This document shows, piece by piece, positions 1 through 11,600 of a DNA stretch of 64,000 nt. The stretch is from Gordius sp. MW1. Lineage: Eukaryota > Nematomorpha > Gordioida > Gordea > Gordiidae. The stretch lies in assembly GCA_964036665.1 (NCBI GenBank), contig OZ038533.1, positions 15,525,075-15,589,074 on the forward strand, given 5' to 3'. The position numbers and the translations under genes were made by a program. A model generated the notes under the pieces. That model was not told the origin of the DNA. It worked only from the letters and a program-made list of their open reading frames with translations, and did no database searches. Every line of letters starts with the position of its first letter. The stretch's first letter is position 1.

Positions 1-32
1 TTGTGATTTCACCTTGGATATGGTATATGTAG

Positions 33-301
33 TGTAGCGTCATTCAAAGTTGCATTTTGAATACACGCGTTTTTCCTATACTTGAGCGCGGTCACAGACA
101 TTTGATTATACGCGTAGCCATTTGAATACACCTTAGTTTACACCGTACATAGTATCTCTTATTTGATTTCTACTTTTTTATATGTCCTTCGTTATGTGGA
201 TATAAAGCCCTATCCACCTAATAAAAGAGTCTCTCTGTCTCATGATTTAGTCTCTTGGTTTAGAATCTGAGTTTAGTGTTATAACCCCGGCCACTTCATC
301 A
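33..301 (+). repeat. 5' LTR of Gypsy-1
   Basis: About 269 bp, starting TGTAGCGTCATTC and ending CCACTTCATCA, repeated at 2965-3401 with few differences. It contains a TATAAAGCCC box near 200 and an AATAAAAGAG polyadenylation-like signal near 220, the expected U3/R signals. Confidence 0.88.
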
Positions 302-370
302 CATTTAGCGACGAGATAAACACTTCCACACCTAATATATTCTGTTATTGTTCTAGCAATTATTAAATAA

Positions 371-1399
371 GATGACGGAGAAGAAGCCGGACATTTAAAA
401 TCCGAATTAGATTCTGGATATTCTCTTGATAAGGTTAGAGATATACCACCTTATGATTCAACTAAAAATATCGATGATTATCTTTATCATCTAGAATTAC
501 TTTTTCGCCTTAGAAATATTACAGGAAATTTTAGAAAAATAGTTTTATTGTCGTACATTGGAAGTTTACATTTGAGGAAAATTAGAAGTCAAATATATAA
601 GGATGTTGATAGTGTTACTTATGAGGAAATAAAGGAATATTTGATAAGGATATATTCAGATGAAAATTCAATTTACCATTACAGAGAAATATTGTTTAAA
701 TCGGAGAGAACTATCGAGAGCATAATAGATTTTTCAATAAAACTTAAAAATATTATAAACCGGCTCAAATACAATTTACCCACTGACGAAATTTTACGTG
801 ATATATTTATCCTTGGGGTCAAATTACCTAGATTAAATATTGAATTAAGAGCCAAATACCCCTTAGGTAACATAACGTTTGATGAAACGGTCAATTTAGC
901 GGTGGGTCTTTCATCAATTGAAGGTGAAACGTCCAACGAATTGGATATAAATAAATTACGACGGGATAAAACATTCGGGAATCGGAATAATAATTCTAAA
1001 AACGTTCCTAATTTTAGCACTTTTAGGAACAGGAAAGTCGTATGTTATAGGTGTGGAAGAGCAAATCATCTGGCCCGAGACTGCTGGTCGAATCCTCCTT
1101 TTTCGCCAAGAAACATATCCACTCTCAAAAACAAAGAGGAGATAACGAAAGCGGAGATTGATGTTTTGATCAATGAGAGACCATATACGTTTCAATTCGA
1201 TACGGGTGCCGCTTCAGTTATAGATGAACCAACGTGGCGTAGCTTAGGTAAGCCACCACTAACACCGGGTTCGGAGATATATGGTTATGGCAAAACCAAA
1301 ATTCAAACTTTGGGGAAATGCAGTGCCAAGGTAGAAGTTAACAATAAATCACATATCATAGATGCACATGTTATTAAAGGTAAAGGAAATTTGATCTAA
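371..1399 (+). pseudogene. Gypsy-1 gag and aspartic protease
   Basis: The frame is open from about 371 to the stop at 1397-1399 but has no clear initiator; the stretch before 548 (IPPYDSTKNIDDYL at about 436) already reads as gag, so the true start is upstream or lost. Order: capsid-like segment; CCHC zinc knuckle (CYRCGRANHLARDC at about 1041-1082), which binds RNA; then a retropepsin segment with the catalytic triplet in FDTGAAS at about 1197. Gag packages the element RNA and the protease cuts the polyprotein. The protease ends early at GNLI followed by TAA and then meets RT in another frame. Confidence 0.82.
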
Positions 1400-1800
1400 T
1401 AAATATAAACTATCACTTCCACCAATCATTAAATTAAATGTTATTTCCGATGAAGAAAAATATTTAACGGAAGACGATATTTTCAAACAGTTTGCAACAG
1501 TTTTTAGTCATAAATTGGGTAAAGTTAAAGACCTTAAAGTCGTGATTGAGGTAGAAAAAACAGCAAGTCCCATAAGCTACACGGCGAGACGGGTACCATT
1601 TACCAATGCGTCAAGCTATCGAAAAAGAATTGAAACGTTTAGAAAGTGAAGGGGTTATTAGAAAAATCGATTGAACTACAACTCCAATCAAATGGGCAAC
1701 ACCTACGGTTAACATAAGGAAGAAAGATCCTGAAGAGGATAAATTAAATCTAATTGATGACTTAACAATTAATAGAAAAACTTTGATTAACGAAACTTTA
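1400..1800 (+). pseudogene. Gypsy-1 reverse transcriptase N-terminal remnant
   Basis: Frame-broken text reads as the start of a gypsy RT: a VFSHKLGKVKDLKV segment near 1501, a region matching the usual 'arginine-x-proline-phenylalanine' approach near 1590, EKELKRLESEGVIRKID near 1627, and ATPTVNIRKKDPEEDKLNLIDD near 1700. It then jumps straight into pre-integrase sequence. The fingers, palm (YxDD) and RNase H are absent, so this is a deletion derivative. Confidence 0.72.
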
Positions 1801-2723
1801 AAAGACGATATTTTAAAAGAAGTTATTAAATTATTTCAAAATAATTGGCAAGGAGATATTTCTAATGATAAAGTTAAAGAATATTTTGATTTAAAGAATT
1901 ATATATCATTTGATGATAACCTACTATATTTCAATGATAGAATTATTATTCCTTCTGGTTTAAAGTCACAAGTTTTAAAAATACTACATAATGGGCATCC
2001 TGGGATGGGAGCGATGAAATCTTCAGGGAAATACTATGTATTTTGGACCAACATGGACAATGATATAGAGCAATATGTAAATGGTTGTAATAATTGCCAA
2101 GAAGGTAGGCCTTTAACAAAAGAAGTACCAATGTCCAGCTGGAATATTCCCACAAACTATGGGAAAGGAATCACATTGATTTGGCGGGGCCAATATCAAA
2201 TAATTATTGGCTGGTTTGCATTGATGCCCTCACTAAATGGCCTGAAGTTATGGTTATAAAACAAATCAACACATCTTACATTATTTATAATCTACGAGTT
2301 TTATTTTGCAAATTTGGGCTTCCTGGTTATATAGTAAGTGACAATGGTCCTCAATTCACATCAGATAAATTTACAACTTTCTGCAAAAGAAATGGAATTC
2401 GACATTTTCGGGGCGCACCGTACCACCCTGGAACGAACGGTCTAGCAGAAAGATATATCAGGATCATAAAGAACAAATTTTTTGCGGGGAGGAGACAAGG
2501 CCTAAACGATCGTGAAAATTTATTACAAGTTTTATTTAATATGCGAACGACGGTAAATACCACCACTGGTATTAGTCCGGGGGAAGGTATGTTCAATAGA
2601 AGACTTCGAACAACTCTTGACCAATTAAAATGGACACGGAAGGAGAAAATTAGTGATTCCGTTTGGAAACAAAAGTATTACAGGAACCGGGGCCTGGAAT
2701 ACCGTGATTTTGCTCCAAATTAA
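1783..2723 (+). pseudogene. Gypsy-1 integrase, one frameshift
   Basis: Two overlapping frames make one integrase. Frame one (1783-2259) holds the HHCC zinc-binding domain, with the HNGHPG histidines near 1990 and the CNNC cysteines near 2088. Frame two (2181-2723) holds the catalytic core with the D,D(35)E triad visible as CIDALTKW near 2220, SDNGPQFT near 2338 and NGLAERYI near 2440. The enzyme inserts element cDNA into the host chromosome. The frame change near 2170-2190 breaks the protein just before the first catalytic aspartate. The triad residues themselves are intact. Confidence 0.87.
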
Positions 2724-2964
2724 AAAGTTTGAGTAAAAATTGACAGATCTCTAGGTTGGAGAGAAGGTCAAGTCTTTACGAAAAACAGTTACCTGACCTA
2801 TGACGTGCAACTGGGTGACAAAACTCAAGTAAAACACACCGACCATATGAGAGTAGTCAAACGACCAGATGCAGCAGCGATTTCAGAAGACAACATACTT
2901 CCCTATAAAAGAGTATCGGTGCCAACTGTCAGATACCCTCATCCGCTTAGGGTGGAGTAGTGAG

Positions 2965-3401
2965 TGTAGCGTCATCCAAGGTTGTATTTTGAATACACGC
3001 GTTTTTCCTATAATGAGTGCGGTCACAGACATTTGATTATACGCGTAGCCATTTGAATACACCTTAGTTTACACCGTACTTAGTATCTCTTAATTGATTT
3101 CTACTTTTATATATGTCCTTCGTTATGTGTATATAAAGCCCTATTTACCTAATAATAGAGTCTCTCTGTCACATGATTTAGCATGGGCGTACGCAGGTTT
3201 TGAATTAGGGGGGGGGGGCAAAACGTTCAAAAGTTCATTTAGAGGGGGGCAAAACATAATTTTTTTTAATTTTTCAATGTTTTTGCATTGAAAATTTTTT
3301 TTTTCATAAATTACCCCTGCCCCCCCCCTGCGTACGCCCATGTGATTTAGTCTCTTGGTTTAGAATCTGAGTTTAGTGTTATAACCCCGGCCACTTCATC
3401 A
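2965..3401 (+). repeat. 3' LTR of Gypsy-1, interrupted by a MITE
   Basis: Same sequence as 33-301 but enlarged by a 161-bp MITE plus an 8-bp duplication (437 versus 269 bp). The point mutations between the two LTRs show that the insertion of the retrotransposon is not recent. Confidence 0.87.
3182..3342. mobile_element. hAT-type MITE (CATGGGCGTACGCAG family) inside the 3' LTR
   Basis: 161 bp with perfect 15-bp terminal inverted repeats CATGGGCGTACGCAG. It is flanked on both sides by TGATTTAG (3174-3181 and 3343-3350), an 8-bp target duplication typical of hAT elements. The 5' LTR has the uninterrupted site. The interior is G- and C-runs plus AT-rich DNA with no coding capacity; short open frames across it are palindrome artefacts. 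Confidence 0.93.
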
Positions 3402-3485
3402 TAGTATAATTTATCGCAACAAATCTATGCGGAACTGCAATAGCCTCACCTGGTATAACCTTACTAACGCGTATTTTCCTTCAAT
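3402..3485 (-). pseudogene. LINE endonuclease fragment flanking Gypsy-1
   Basis: On the minus strand this reads KVIPGEAIAVPHRFVA, matching the KVIPGEEIARQHRPLVMDL segment of the long LINE at 34105-37158 (C-terminal end of its APE-type endonuclease). It stops at the LTR boundary, so Gypsy-1 inserted into this older LINE copy. The counterpart beyond position 33 is too short to recognise. Confidence 0.6.
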
Positions 3486-3489
3486 TCTT

Positions 3490-4490
3490 TTCTTTATAAT
3501 AAAAGGAAGTCAATCTGCGAAGACCAATTCCAACTATTGTACGTTATTAGGTGATTTACCCGGCCCGTCCTATAAAGCTCCCTATTCTCGCAACTTATAA
3601 AAATTATATCGCCCGGTTTTATAACATAGTCTGACGTTTTTAAAAAAACATTTTCTATTTGCAAGTTTTAGATTCTTTCAAATGAATAAATTTTCAAATA
3701 GTGTAAAATATTCCTTAAAAACCATTTTTTAATCAATTTATTTTGGGCATGTATTAATAAGTTTAAATTTGATATATATATAAATAAATTTAAAAAGGAA
3801 ATAGTTTATACAATATAAATATAGTATCATATTTATTATGAAAACTTTAAAATTCTATTTTCTTTCCCAACCATAGGTGCGCACCAACGTGGAGGTAAGC
3901 ACCATCGTGGAGAAACTCTTAAAAATAAAAAATTTCAATTAAGTATATATATTTTTTTATTAATTCAATTACATTTTTTATTCAAGATTATTCCATTCAA
4001 ATATTCATAACAGTATTCAAAACACTTACAAACGTGGATTCCTATTAAGATTCTTGAATTTGTAGTCTAATTTTTAAAATTTATTTGATTATAAAAAATA
4101 TTCAAATAAGTTACCCCTTTTAGTGCGATATAAAATTTCTCTACCAACATTAGGCAAGGAATAATGTAAACAAAAAAATGCCAGAGTAAATAGCAATGTA
4201 AAGGCAAGAGTTTTGGACATTTTAATTTATAAGAGTATATTATTAATTAAATAGAATAAAACGTTCTTTGTGCTAATTCGATAACTTTATTAAATTTTCA
4301 AAGTTGAATAGGGTTTATAAGAAAGTTAATTTTGATTGTGTTGATATTCTATACTCTTAAATTTACCCGTTTAAAGCAACCGAGTTTAAATCGGAACCAA
4401 TCTTTTGTAACATTCTCTCAATAAAAAAATTATTATTTTTTCATATATTATGTTTAAAAAAATTAATAATGTTAGTAAACTTTGACTTCT
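3490..4490. other. AT-rich spacer, nothing recognised
   Basis: Unique AT-rich DNA with short poly-A/T runs; no coding frame, repeat family or RNA gene could be supported. Confidence 0.5.
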
Positions 4491-4493
4491 CAG

Positions 4494-5842
4494 TAGAGCT
4501 GTTAAGAACTATTTCATTTTGAACTAGTTTACTTTTTTCTGGACTTGAACTGAGCTAGTTACCCTTCCAAAAATTGAACTTTGAACTGGAACTAGTTCTT
4601 TTTTTAATATTCTGAACTTGAACCTGAACTTTGCAATATAAAGGAACTAGTTCATCACAAAAATTATTATTTAAAAATGATTTTATAAGCCGAGTTTGAT
4701 TGTTTTTAGTGTTTCGATCTCGTCTCATCTCGGTCTCGAAAGCAAAATCTCGTCTCGGGAGCGATTATGAGAATCTCGATCTCGTTTCGGTCTAAAAAAT
4801 TCTCGACTTGTCTCGACTTTTTTAAAAAATGTTATACTAAATAGAAATTTCTCTTGATGTTATAAAATTATAAAATAAGTGAAAAATCAAAAATGGCAAA
4901 CTATTTTTTTTTCAAATATTTTAATACACAAACATGATAAAGCAATAGTGCGACATGTTTTTGACAATATAAAGATATGAACCAATAGAAAGTGCAATAT
5001 GAAAAAAAAAGATTATAAATATGTCTAAAGTATAGAATATAAATTTTTTTCTAGCGAATTATAACATTTATATCAAATCCCTGTGTCAAAAATAAATACA
5101 CATATAACAAAAATCATTATAATGAAAAGTAAACTATGATATTAATGTTGAAGGTCCCAATTTATATACCAAAAAATTGCCTCACATTTCTAACTAACTT
5201 TGCCGATATAGAATTTCCATATAGAAATTTTTGTTGAATGCACCTGCCAACCCTATTTTATAAGTTCATCTTTATTAAATGATAATTTTGAAAATAATAT
5301 TTAATTAAAGTCCAATTCCCATCTACTCCCCCCTGATTTCTATTATCATTTGTAATTATATAATATTGTTTGAATTGAAAAATAAAAGTTTACACATTAA
5401 ATTGTTTTTCAAAATTATATAGCTGATTTAGTTTTGTATAAAAAAGCTTGTTTGTCCAAAAAAAATGTTTATTAAATTAGATTTTATAATGGACTATTTC
5501 TTATTTAAATTGAACAATAATAAGATCAATCATCAAATAAAATTTGTTTCATAGAAATTTAAAATTGCGGATTGGACTTAAAAAACTGATTTTGGATCAG
5601 ATAAAACGTTTTTTAAAGACCCCTCGGATCGGATTAAAATTCTATAATAATAAAAAAAAATGAACTGAACTATGAACTAGTTCATTTTGTAAAATTTAAA
5701 CTAAAAACTAAACTTCGTTTTTTTCAAAATAAATTTGAACTAGTTACTTTTGAAAAAAATATGAACTTGAACTAATATTTTTTTCAAACCGAAATATGAA
5801 CTTGAACTAGTTTATATCTAAGATGAACTGTAACAGCTCTAG
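4494..5842. mobile_element. Non-autonomous element with GAACTAGTTC-rich inverted ends
   Basis: The outer ends are inverted: AGAGCTGTTAAGAACTA at the left and, read from the right, AGAGCTGTTACAGTTCATC. Both 150-200 bp ends are filled with degenerate GAACTAGTTC / GAACTTGAAC words in inverted orientation. No transposase is visible. Terminal style resembles hAT-like MITEs, but an 8-bp target duplication is not clear. Another element end is nested at 4700-4830. Confidence 0.6.
4700..4830. repeat. GAGACGAGAC-rich end, same family as the element at 25069-28285
   Basis: AGTGTTTCGATCTCGTCTC followed by further CTCGTCTCG words is the reverse complement of the right end of the hAT remnant near 28140-28285. 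It is a solitary end of that family. Confidence 0.65.
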
Positions 5843-5849
5843 TAACGAA

Positions 5850-6430
5850 TAACGAAGCGTATATTCGAAGAACTAACGCCGTACTCAAATGTCTATAAGA
5901 AATATGTCTATTGAAAACGAAACCTTAAATAACTGTCACTACAGACCACAAGCAAGCTTTTTTTATTATTTAAAATATGGATTCTTAGCATTTAAAACAC
6001 TTTTTTTTCAGAATAATAATACTTTTGTATAAAACCCCTCTTTTTTATTCCTTTAATAAGAATTAGATGAAATTATCCTATCTTATTATTCAGTTTTCTA
6101 CTGTTTAAACTTTAAATCATGACCGGCATTTATCAATTGACTTAGTAGTTGATTATTATAAGAGTTTTAATAATTTTATTTATACTTTTTCCAAAGTAGG
6201 AATTTTTATTTTATTGATAAATCATAGTTTAAAAAGCTTCTCTCTCTAAAATTTTAAATTAGTTTTAATTTATAAGTCTTCCTATCGTTTAAAGTCGCAA
6301 GCATAAATATTTTAGCAACGAATTTTAATTGTCTGATTGGACACCTTTAAGGCGACTTAATAATTTACCTAATTTAATAATCGAAAGAAAATATGTGATA
6401 ATGCTAAATTGATTGTTTCTAAAGCCTGTT
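5850..6430. other. AT-rich spacer, nothing recognised
   Basis: No supported coding frame or repeat family. Confidence 0.45.
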
Positions 6431-7440
6431 TTGAAATAAGGCCAGGACGGAATTGTTTTCCCATAAAGTGTATGTAACCAGTCTCAGTAACGTCTATGAA
6501 CCCGTAAAAGGATCCCCTGATAATCCTGATATTAAAGTAGATCCTGGGAGAGCCGTGGCAGTTGTCCCATTTTTAGCGGCCATAAAATTAACTCGATGCA
6601 TCATCTTTGACAAGGATGATGGGTTATCCAACATCATTAGGGCAAAAAGGCATATACTTAAGAGCTTATCCTCAAAAAATGGACGGAAATACAAAGATTA
6701 TTCCATCGAGATAATAGCGTTCTAAACGACAAATTTATATACATCTTACGAAATTGAAAATAATAATAAAACGTCAAAACTTCAACAAACATCAAAATTC
6801 CAATTTGATCATAAAAAACGAAATTGGATTATATACATCTTACGAAATTGAAAATAATAATGAAACGTCAAAATTTCAACAAACATCAAAATTCCAATTT
6901 GATCATAAAAAACGAAATTGGAAATGCCACAAAAGGCTTAATCAAGGATGTTATTACAATTAAAAGTATAAATGAAGATACTTAGGTCATTTTAATCAAT
7001 ACTCTATTTCAGCGCAACTTAGAAGCCCTTTCACTAACAGGTACGATACTATAACTATAGATTATTATAACTTCATTTTTATTATTTTACAGGTTTGACG
7101 GTGAATTTCCTTTAATAAATCCCCGTGGTAAATCAACAATGACGCAGTGTATGGAATACGTGTTATTTTACGATTCAATTCCTAAGAATTTACATCTGAT
7201 TGTCAAAGATTATACCATGAATAACCTTAAAATGCTTCATACTACCATACGAGATTACAACCATCGAGGCTATATCGATAGCAATAAGTAAAAGACCTCG
7301 CATTTTAATTAATGCCTTGGTCAAGGCTAAACCTGATGATTACGGAATCAATATGCCAATCATAATCTGGAAAACAGCGTGGATATGTTAGATATCATGG
7401 AAAAACACGATATCACATGCCTAACTAAGTCATAAGTCAA
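6430..7440 (+). pseudogene. Unidentified coding remnant, plus-strand copy
   Basis: The first part is a 90-aa frame (6453-6725) with balanced composition (KVDPGRAVAVVPFLAAIKL inside). After a local tandem duplication, frame-shifted text continues as NSNLIIKNEIGNATKGLIKD near 6910, then RFDGEFPLINPRGKSTMTQ near 7090 and NALVKAKPDDYGINMPII near 7310. A second diverged copy lies in inverted orientation at 7890-8960, which argues that this was once a real protein of at least several hundred residues. Stops and frameshifts make it a pseudogene. I do not recognise the family; a transposon-borne or virus-derived gene is possible. Confidence 0.5.
6735..6925 (+). repeat. Tandem duplication inside the unidentified remnant
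   Basis: A segment of about 95 bp (TATATACATCTTACGAAATT ... AAAAAACGAAATTGGA) occurs twice head to tail with only a few differences. It inflates the local open frames. Confidence 0.8.
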
Positions 7441-7479
7441 TGCTCAACTCGTTTTAATAGGGGAGATGATTAATTAAGG

Positions 7480-7690
7480 CATGAAGATAAGATTAATAGG
7501 GTGGATCTTGGAGTATACTAAGCTTGACCATATGACGAATGAATGTTGTAGGGCAAAAATGGGTATTCAAACAACCTATGATGGATTCGATTAACGAAAT
7601 GCGCCAACGTATTATGATTATATACTAAAAAGGGAGACGAATGATGTGAAACATGAGGTATTGGATAGTGTTGTAAAAATGGTATAAGAT
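7480..7690 (+). pseudogene. LINE C-terminal fragment
   Basis: Translated text MRLIGWILEYTKLDHMT and the following EMRQRIMII-like region correspond to MRMIRLSLGYTKLDNMTND in the LINE at 34105-37158. This is the region downstream of the RT domain. It is short and frame-broken. Confidence 0.6.
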
Positions 7691-7889
7691 ATTTATGTTT
7701 AATCTCGTTAGATTGATAAAATGAGTTTTTTCTTCATTCTTATTTAATGATATACCCATTTATTTAAAATATCGAGACAACTAATAAACACATATTATTT
7801 GAAATTTCTTAGCTAAATGAATTAAAATATACTATGGTTGTTAGTTTAAAAGTGACTCATTTAATAAATGCTTGAATGCTATTTTTAAT

Positions 7890-8960
7890 TTTGGTAGAAA
7901 ATTAGGTAACCATCTCCCCCATTAAACGAGTTAAGCAATGACATATTACTCAGTTAGGCAAGTGATATCTATTTCCATGATATTTCACATATCCACGCGG
8001 CTATCCATATTGATGATTGGCATAGTAAATATGTAATCATCAGGTTTAGCCTCGACCAAGGCATGAATTTAAATGTCTGGCTTATGGTCATTTATTGCTT
8101 TCGATACAGCCTCAACAGTTGTATTTTTGTATGGTAGTATGATAAGCATTTTTAGTTTTCCATAGCATACTTTTTTGCAATCATATGAAATTTATGAAAA
8201 TACGACTTATGGGATAACACGTAATCCCCTCCTCATCATTTATTTTAACATGGGAATTCGATAAAGTATAATTATTTCGTGAAACCTATTAAATAATAAA
8301 AATTAAATTTTACCATCGCACTTGTCATTGAAAGGAGTTTCCCAAGTTGCGTTGAAATAGAGTTATTGATTAGAATGGCCTGAGTATCATCGTTTATACT
8401 TTCAGGTTTAATAACATCTTTGATTAAGCTTTTAGTGGCATTTTCAATTCCGTTATTTATAATCAAACTGGAATTTTGAGGGTTGTTTAAATTTAGGGAC
8501 TTTACTCTTAGTTTCGAATTCAAAAGATGTTTCATAGATTTTTGTTAAGATCGTTACCATTATGATGGAATAATACGTTTGCTATTTCATTCTTTGTAAT
8601 TTCGTCCAATTTTTCAACATAAGTTTTTAAATATTAGCCCTTTTGCCTCATATTTTCGTCGTCGAATAATTTTGCTACCTCATTTTGACAAGTTTTTTCT
8701 GTTCCAAGGCGAATAATGGACAGATCAATATCTAACTTGAACGGAAAAATAACGTAATCTCATGTTTTATTTGGGAGGTTTAGTGCTATTTTGAAGGCAA
8801 GTTCAATTTCCTTAGAATATAAGGGTAATCTCTTCTGAGCGCTGTCAACTTCACTGATAAATAGGAACGCACCATACCAAAGACTATAACCAAATCCAAA
8901 TACTTTTTTGTAATTGAAAACGAGAATTTTACCTTTGACCCATATACAAACGTTCATCAC
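7890..8960 (-). pseudogene. Unidentified coding remnant, inverted copy
   Basis: The minus strand carries the same unknown protein as 6430-7440. Frames 8960-8760 (FGFGYSLWYGAFLFISEVDS) and 8535-8272 (NPQNSSLIINNGIENATKSL) align with the plus-strand copy in their shared part, and 8120-7900 repeats the HTTIRDYNHRGY...AKPDDY stretch in degraded form. Extra N-terminal text between 8960 and 8540 (KLDIDLSIIRLGTEKTCQNE) shows a longer original. Frameshifts and stops are present throughout. No family is recognised. Confidence 0.5.
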
Positions 8961-9270
8961 AGTAGAATAAAATTAAAAATATTCAAAATTAACAGTGTTC
9001 AATAGATTATAAAAATGAGCGATGTTTCATAATGAATGGCTATTGCCGACGTGGCGCTTAACCTCCCCCCCCCCTCTTTCATAATTAAGGTAAATAATAT
9101 TTTGAATTTAATAACTTGTTTACCGCTTCATTATGATTAAATATTTTGAGAAAGTACAGTTAGGCAATATTCGGGAAATATCGAGTAAAAATAGTTGTAA
9201 TATCTACCAAATTGCCTTGCCCAAAGTAACCTTTAAGCTTTAGCTAGCTTATTTGTTGACTTAATTCGAT

Positions 9271-9392
9271 GGGTGAGGCCATTTTTGTTTTTCACAATTT
9301 ATGTTTGAAAAGGGGTACACAAATTTAATCAGGGTGAGGCCATTTTTGTTTTTCACAATTTATGTTTGAAAAGGGGTACACAAATTTAATCA
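9271..9392. repeat. Two-copy 61-bp direct repeat
   Basis: GGTGAGGCCATTTTTGTTTT...ACACAAATTTAATCA occurs twice without a gap and essentially without a mismatch, indicating a recent local duplication. Confidence 0.92.
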
Positions 9393-9399
9393 GTTATAT

Positions 9400-10780
9400 T
9401 ATATTATTACGCGCTGCCTATCATTTTTACCGAAAATTGTTCGGGTAATTCATTGTGTTCAACAAATCATATAATTTTAAACATAATAGGTATATAACAT
9501 TTAATAAAAACGATGAAAATCGACAAACACATTTAAACTTGATTATAATGATATCGAAAAAATAATTATTTAATCAATAGTTACCCGAGTAATCAAATTC
9601 ATAATTTTAGCGAAAATATTCTTCTTCCGAGTGATTTAAAGCTTTGCTTTGAAATCAAACGGCAACTTTAAAATGAGGTAATTAATTATGGAAATTACGA
9701 ATATATTGAGCCTATTCTAGGTTCCAGCTCGATCCAGGCAAATATTATGCTATCTGATCTGAACCTGACGCAAACAGAACAATATTATTGAGGAAATGAA
9801 TGAGATAATATTGAACATACGTCTTTTGCCAAATAAAAAGGTTTGTGCTAATACAAGGATTGAATGATTTAGGACATGTTTGTTTTATCTCCACGACCGA
9901 GGAGAAAATTTCAAGCCTCTCAAAATTTTGCTAAAAGGATTTGAAAGATGTTATTATGGTATTTTTCGCGTTCCAATCAAAAATTTGCACCTTACATAAT
10001 ATCGAGATTTTAAACCTATTATCTCATTAATTATACTTTATCATTTTAAATCGCAATAAATTTTTCGATATACTTACAATTTTAATATGGAATTCTTATC
10101 TTTCATGAACACTGTTTGTCTCAAAATCCCTACTCCAAACTTATAAATTTGTTAATCAAAATTCTCAATCAGTGCTATTATTTAAATCTACTACTACCCC
10201 ATTTTTTAACAATAACGGGCTAGCAAAAAATTATAAAATCATAGCAATGGTGTACAGATTGTACTTTACAATCGCCAGCATGATTTTCAATACACATTCA
10301 TGAATCCTTAAAATTAGATATTTGAATAGCCATAATTTATTATTTGAACTTTTGTAGTCAATTGACAATAAAATAAAGTTTTATAGCCCAAGATAAGTGG
10401 ACAAGGGTTAATATCATTCATTTTTCTTAGTGTATATTATTTTTTAGTTTAAACGAATGAAAGCTTTATTATCAAGAACACTATCTGATGATAAAATAAA
10501 TGCAGAACAATTTTAAGATAAATTAATTTATATTTTAGATTGCAATAAAAATTATAGGAGTTTTACCATCCAACATTTTCGCTAATAAATTAGGCACTTT
10601 GAAATTGTTAGGATAGTTTAAATACTATGTTAAATTCAAAATTTTACTCGTATCGCACAAGCTATCACATTAAAGGTGAGGCTAAAACACACATTAGCAT
10701 TTCTTAATTAATTTGACAGCGTTAGTAGTTGCTGGTTTAGTTTGTGACGCTTTTCCTTGTTAAAATTTAATAGATGTTAT
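9400..10780. other. AT-rich spacer, nothing recognised
   Basis: No supported gene. A single run of clustered poly-A/T; no conserved protein text in any frame. Confidence 0.45.
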
Positions 10781-11164
10781 TTAAATGCCCAGTAATAAAT
10801 TAAAAAATGCTCAGTAAAATGTGCTCAGTATTTTATTAAAGTGCCCAGTTAAAAATTCAAAATTGCAGTAAAGCCCGGCCCGCGGGCCGGGCTTGGTCGG
10901 GCTTCTGCTTAAAAATATAACGAACCGGGCCTGGACGGGCCGATATAACGTAACGGGCTCGGGCCGGGCCTAGTTATACTTAAAACCCGTTAAAAAATTA
11001 ATTAGATTTAGTATAAAAGAAGGTGTTTTTATAATGTTCTATTGTAATTATTTTATGTATATTAATTAACACGGAAAGTTAAATTTTGTTTCCATCCTAG
11101 TTCATTAATTCATCAATAGCCCAACCCGCAATAAAAATGTTAAAAATAATTTATACACGTAATC

Positions 11165-11280
11165 CCATGGGCGGAGCCAATTTAAATTGGAGGGGGGCAG
11201 TTTAAATAGGGCAAAAAATGTTTTTTCATCAGGAATTTTGGATTTGGAGGGGTGCAGCTGCCCATATTTGCCTCCCCAAT
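11165..11280. mobile_element. Degraded CATGGGCG-family MITE
   Basis: Begins CCCATGGGCGGAGCCAATTT and continues into G-run text GGAGGGGGGCAG, with AGCTGCCCATATTTGCCTCC on the other side, like the better preserved copies at 3182 and 52627. Ends are eroded. Confidence 0.5.
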
Positions 11281-11340
11281 TATACCCTCTAGCAATATTG
11301 AGTGAATTAATTTAATATTATTTAAAATTATTTTTTATTA

Positions 11341-11600
11341 AAATTGCTATGAAATTTAAGGGATCTCTTTTGGTTATCCGTCCTGTCCTGTCTAACTTGT
11401 AATTTTTCATGCCGTGGTAACTTATATGGATTTTTAATGGCTGTGGGTGGACTTATGCTTCTGTGAAAGACTTTTATTTAGCTGACCGCTGATTGGCTTT
11501 ACTTTTTCGACCTCGCCTAAGCTCAAATTCCATTATTGTTTTTGTGCCTGACTGATTACCTTTATTAATAAATTTATTTTGGTAATTTGTCTAGGTTAAT
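11341..11600 (+). repeat. About 260-bp interspersed repeat (ATTGCTATG...TTTGGTTxTCCGTCC family)
   Basis: Copies at 14750, 20735, 24930/28286 and 61405 share, in order, a GCTATGCAATTT start, TTTTGGTTGTCCGTCC, GGAAACTTATGCGG, GACTTTTATTTTGCTTTCGC, TGACCGCTGGTTGGCTT and TACCTTTATATATAAATTT. No open frame. Its start resembles the terminus of the larger Helentron-like elements. Confidence 0.75.

Larger units (their letters stand above)
33..3401 (+). mobile_element. Gypsy-1, decayed Ty3/gypsy (Metaviridae) LTR retrotransposon
   Basis: Two related LTRs (33-301 and 2965-3401) flank, in order, a gag zinc-knuckle region, an aspartic protease, a small piece of reverse transcriptase and an integrase. 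Most of RT and RNase H is missing between about 1780 and 1800, so the copy is internally deleted and cannot be autonomous. A TTAGCGACGAG stretch just after the 5' LTR is the likely primer-binding site, and a GGGTGGAGTAGTGAG purine-rich tract precedes the 3' LTR. The flanks share TAG/TAGT, compatible with a 4-bp target duplication, though the exact LTR edge is ambiguous. The right flank reads as part of an older LINE. The knuckle and protease resemble the Mag side of the family; the clade is an inference. Confidence 0.9.
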
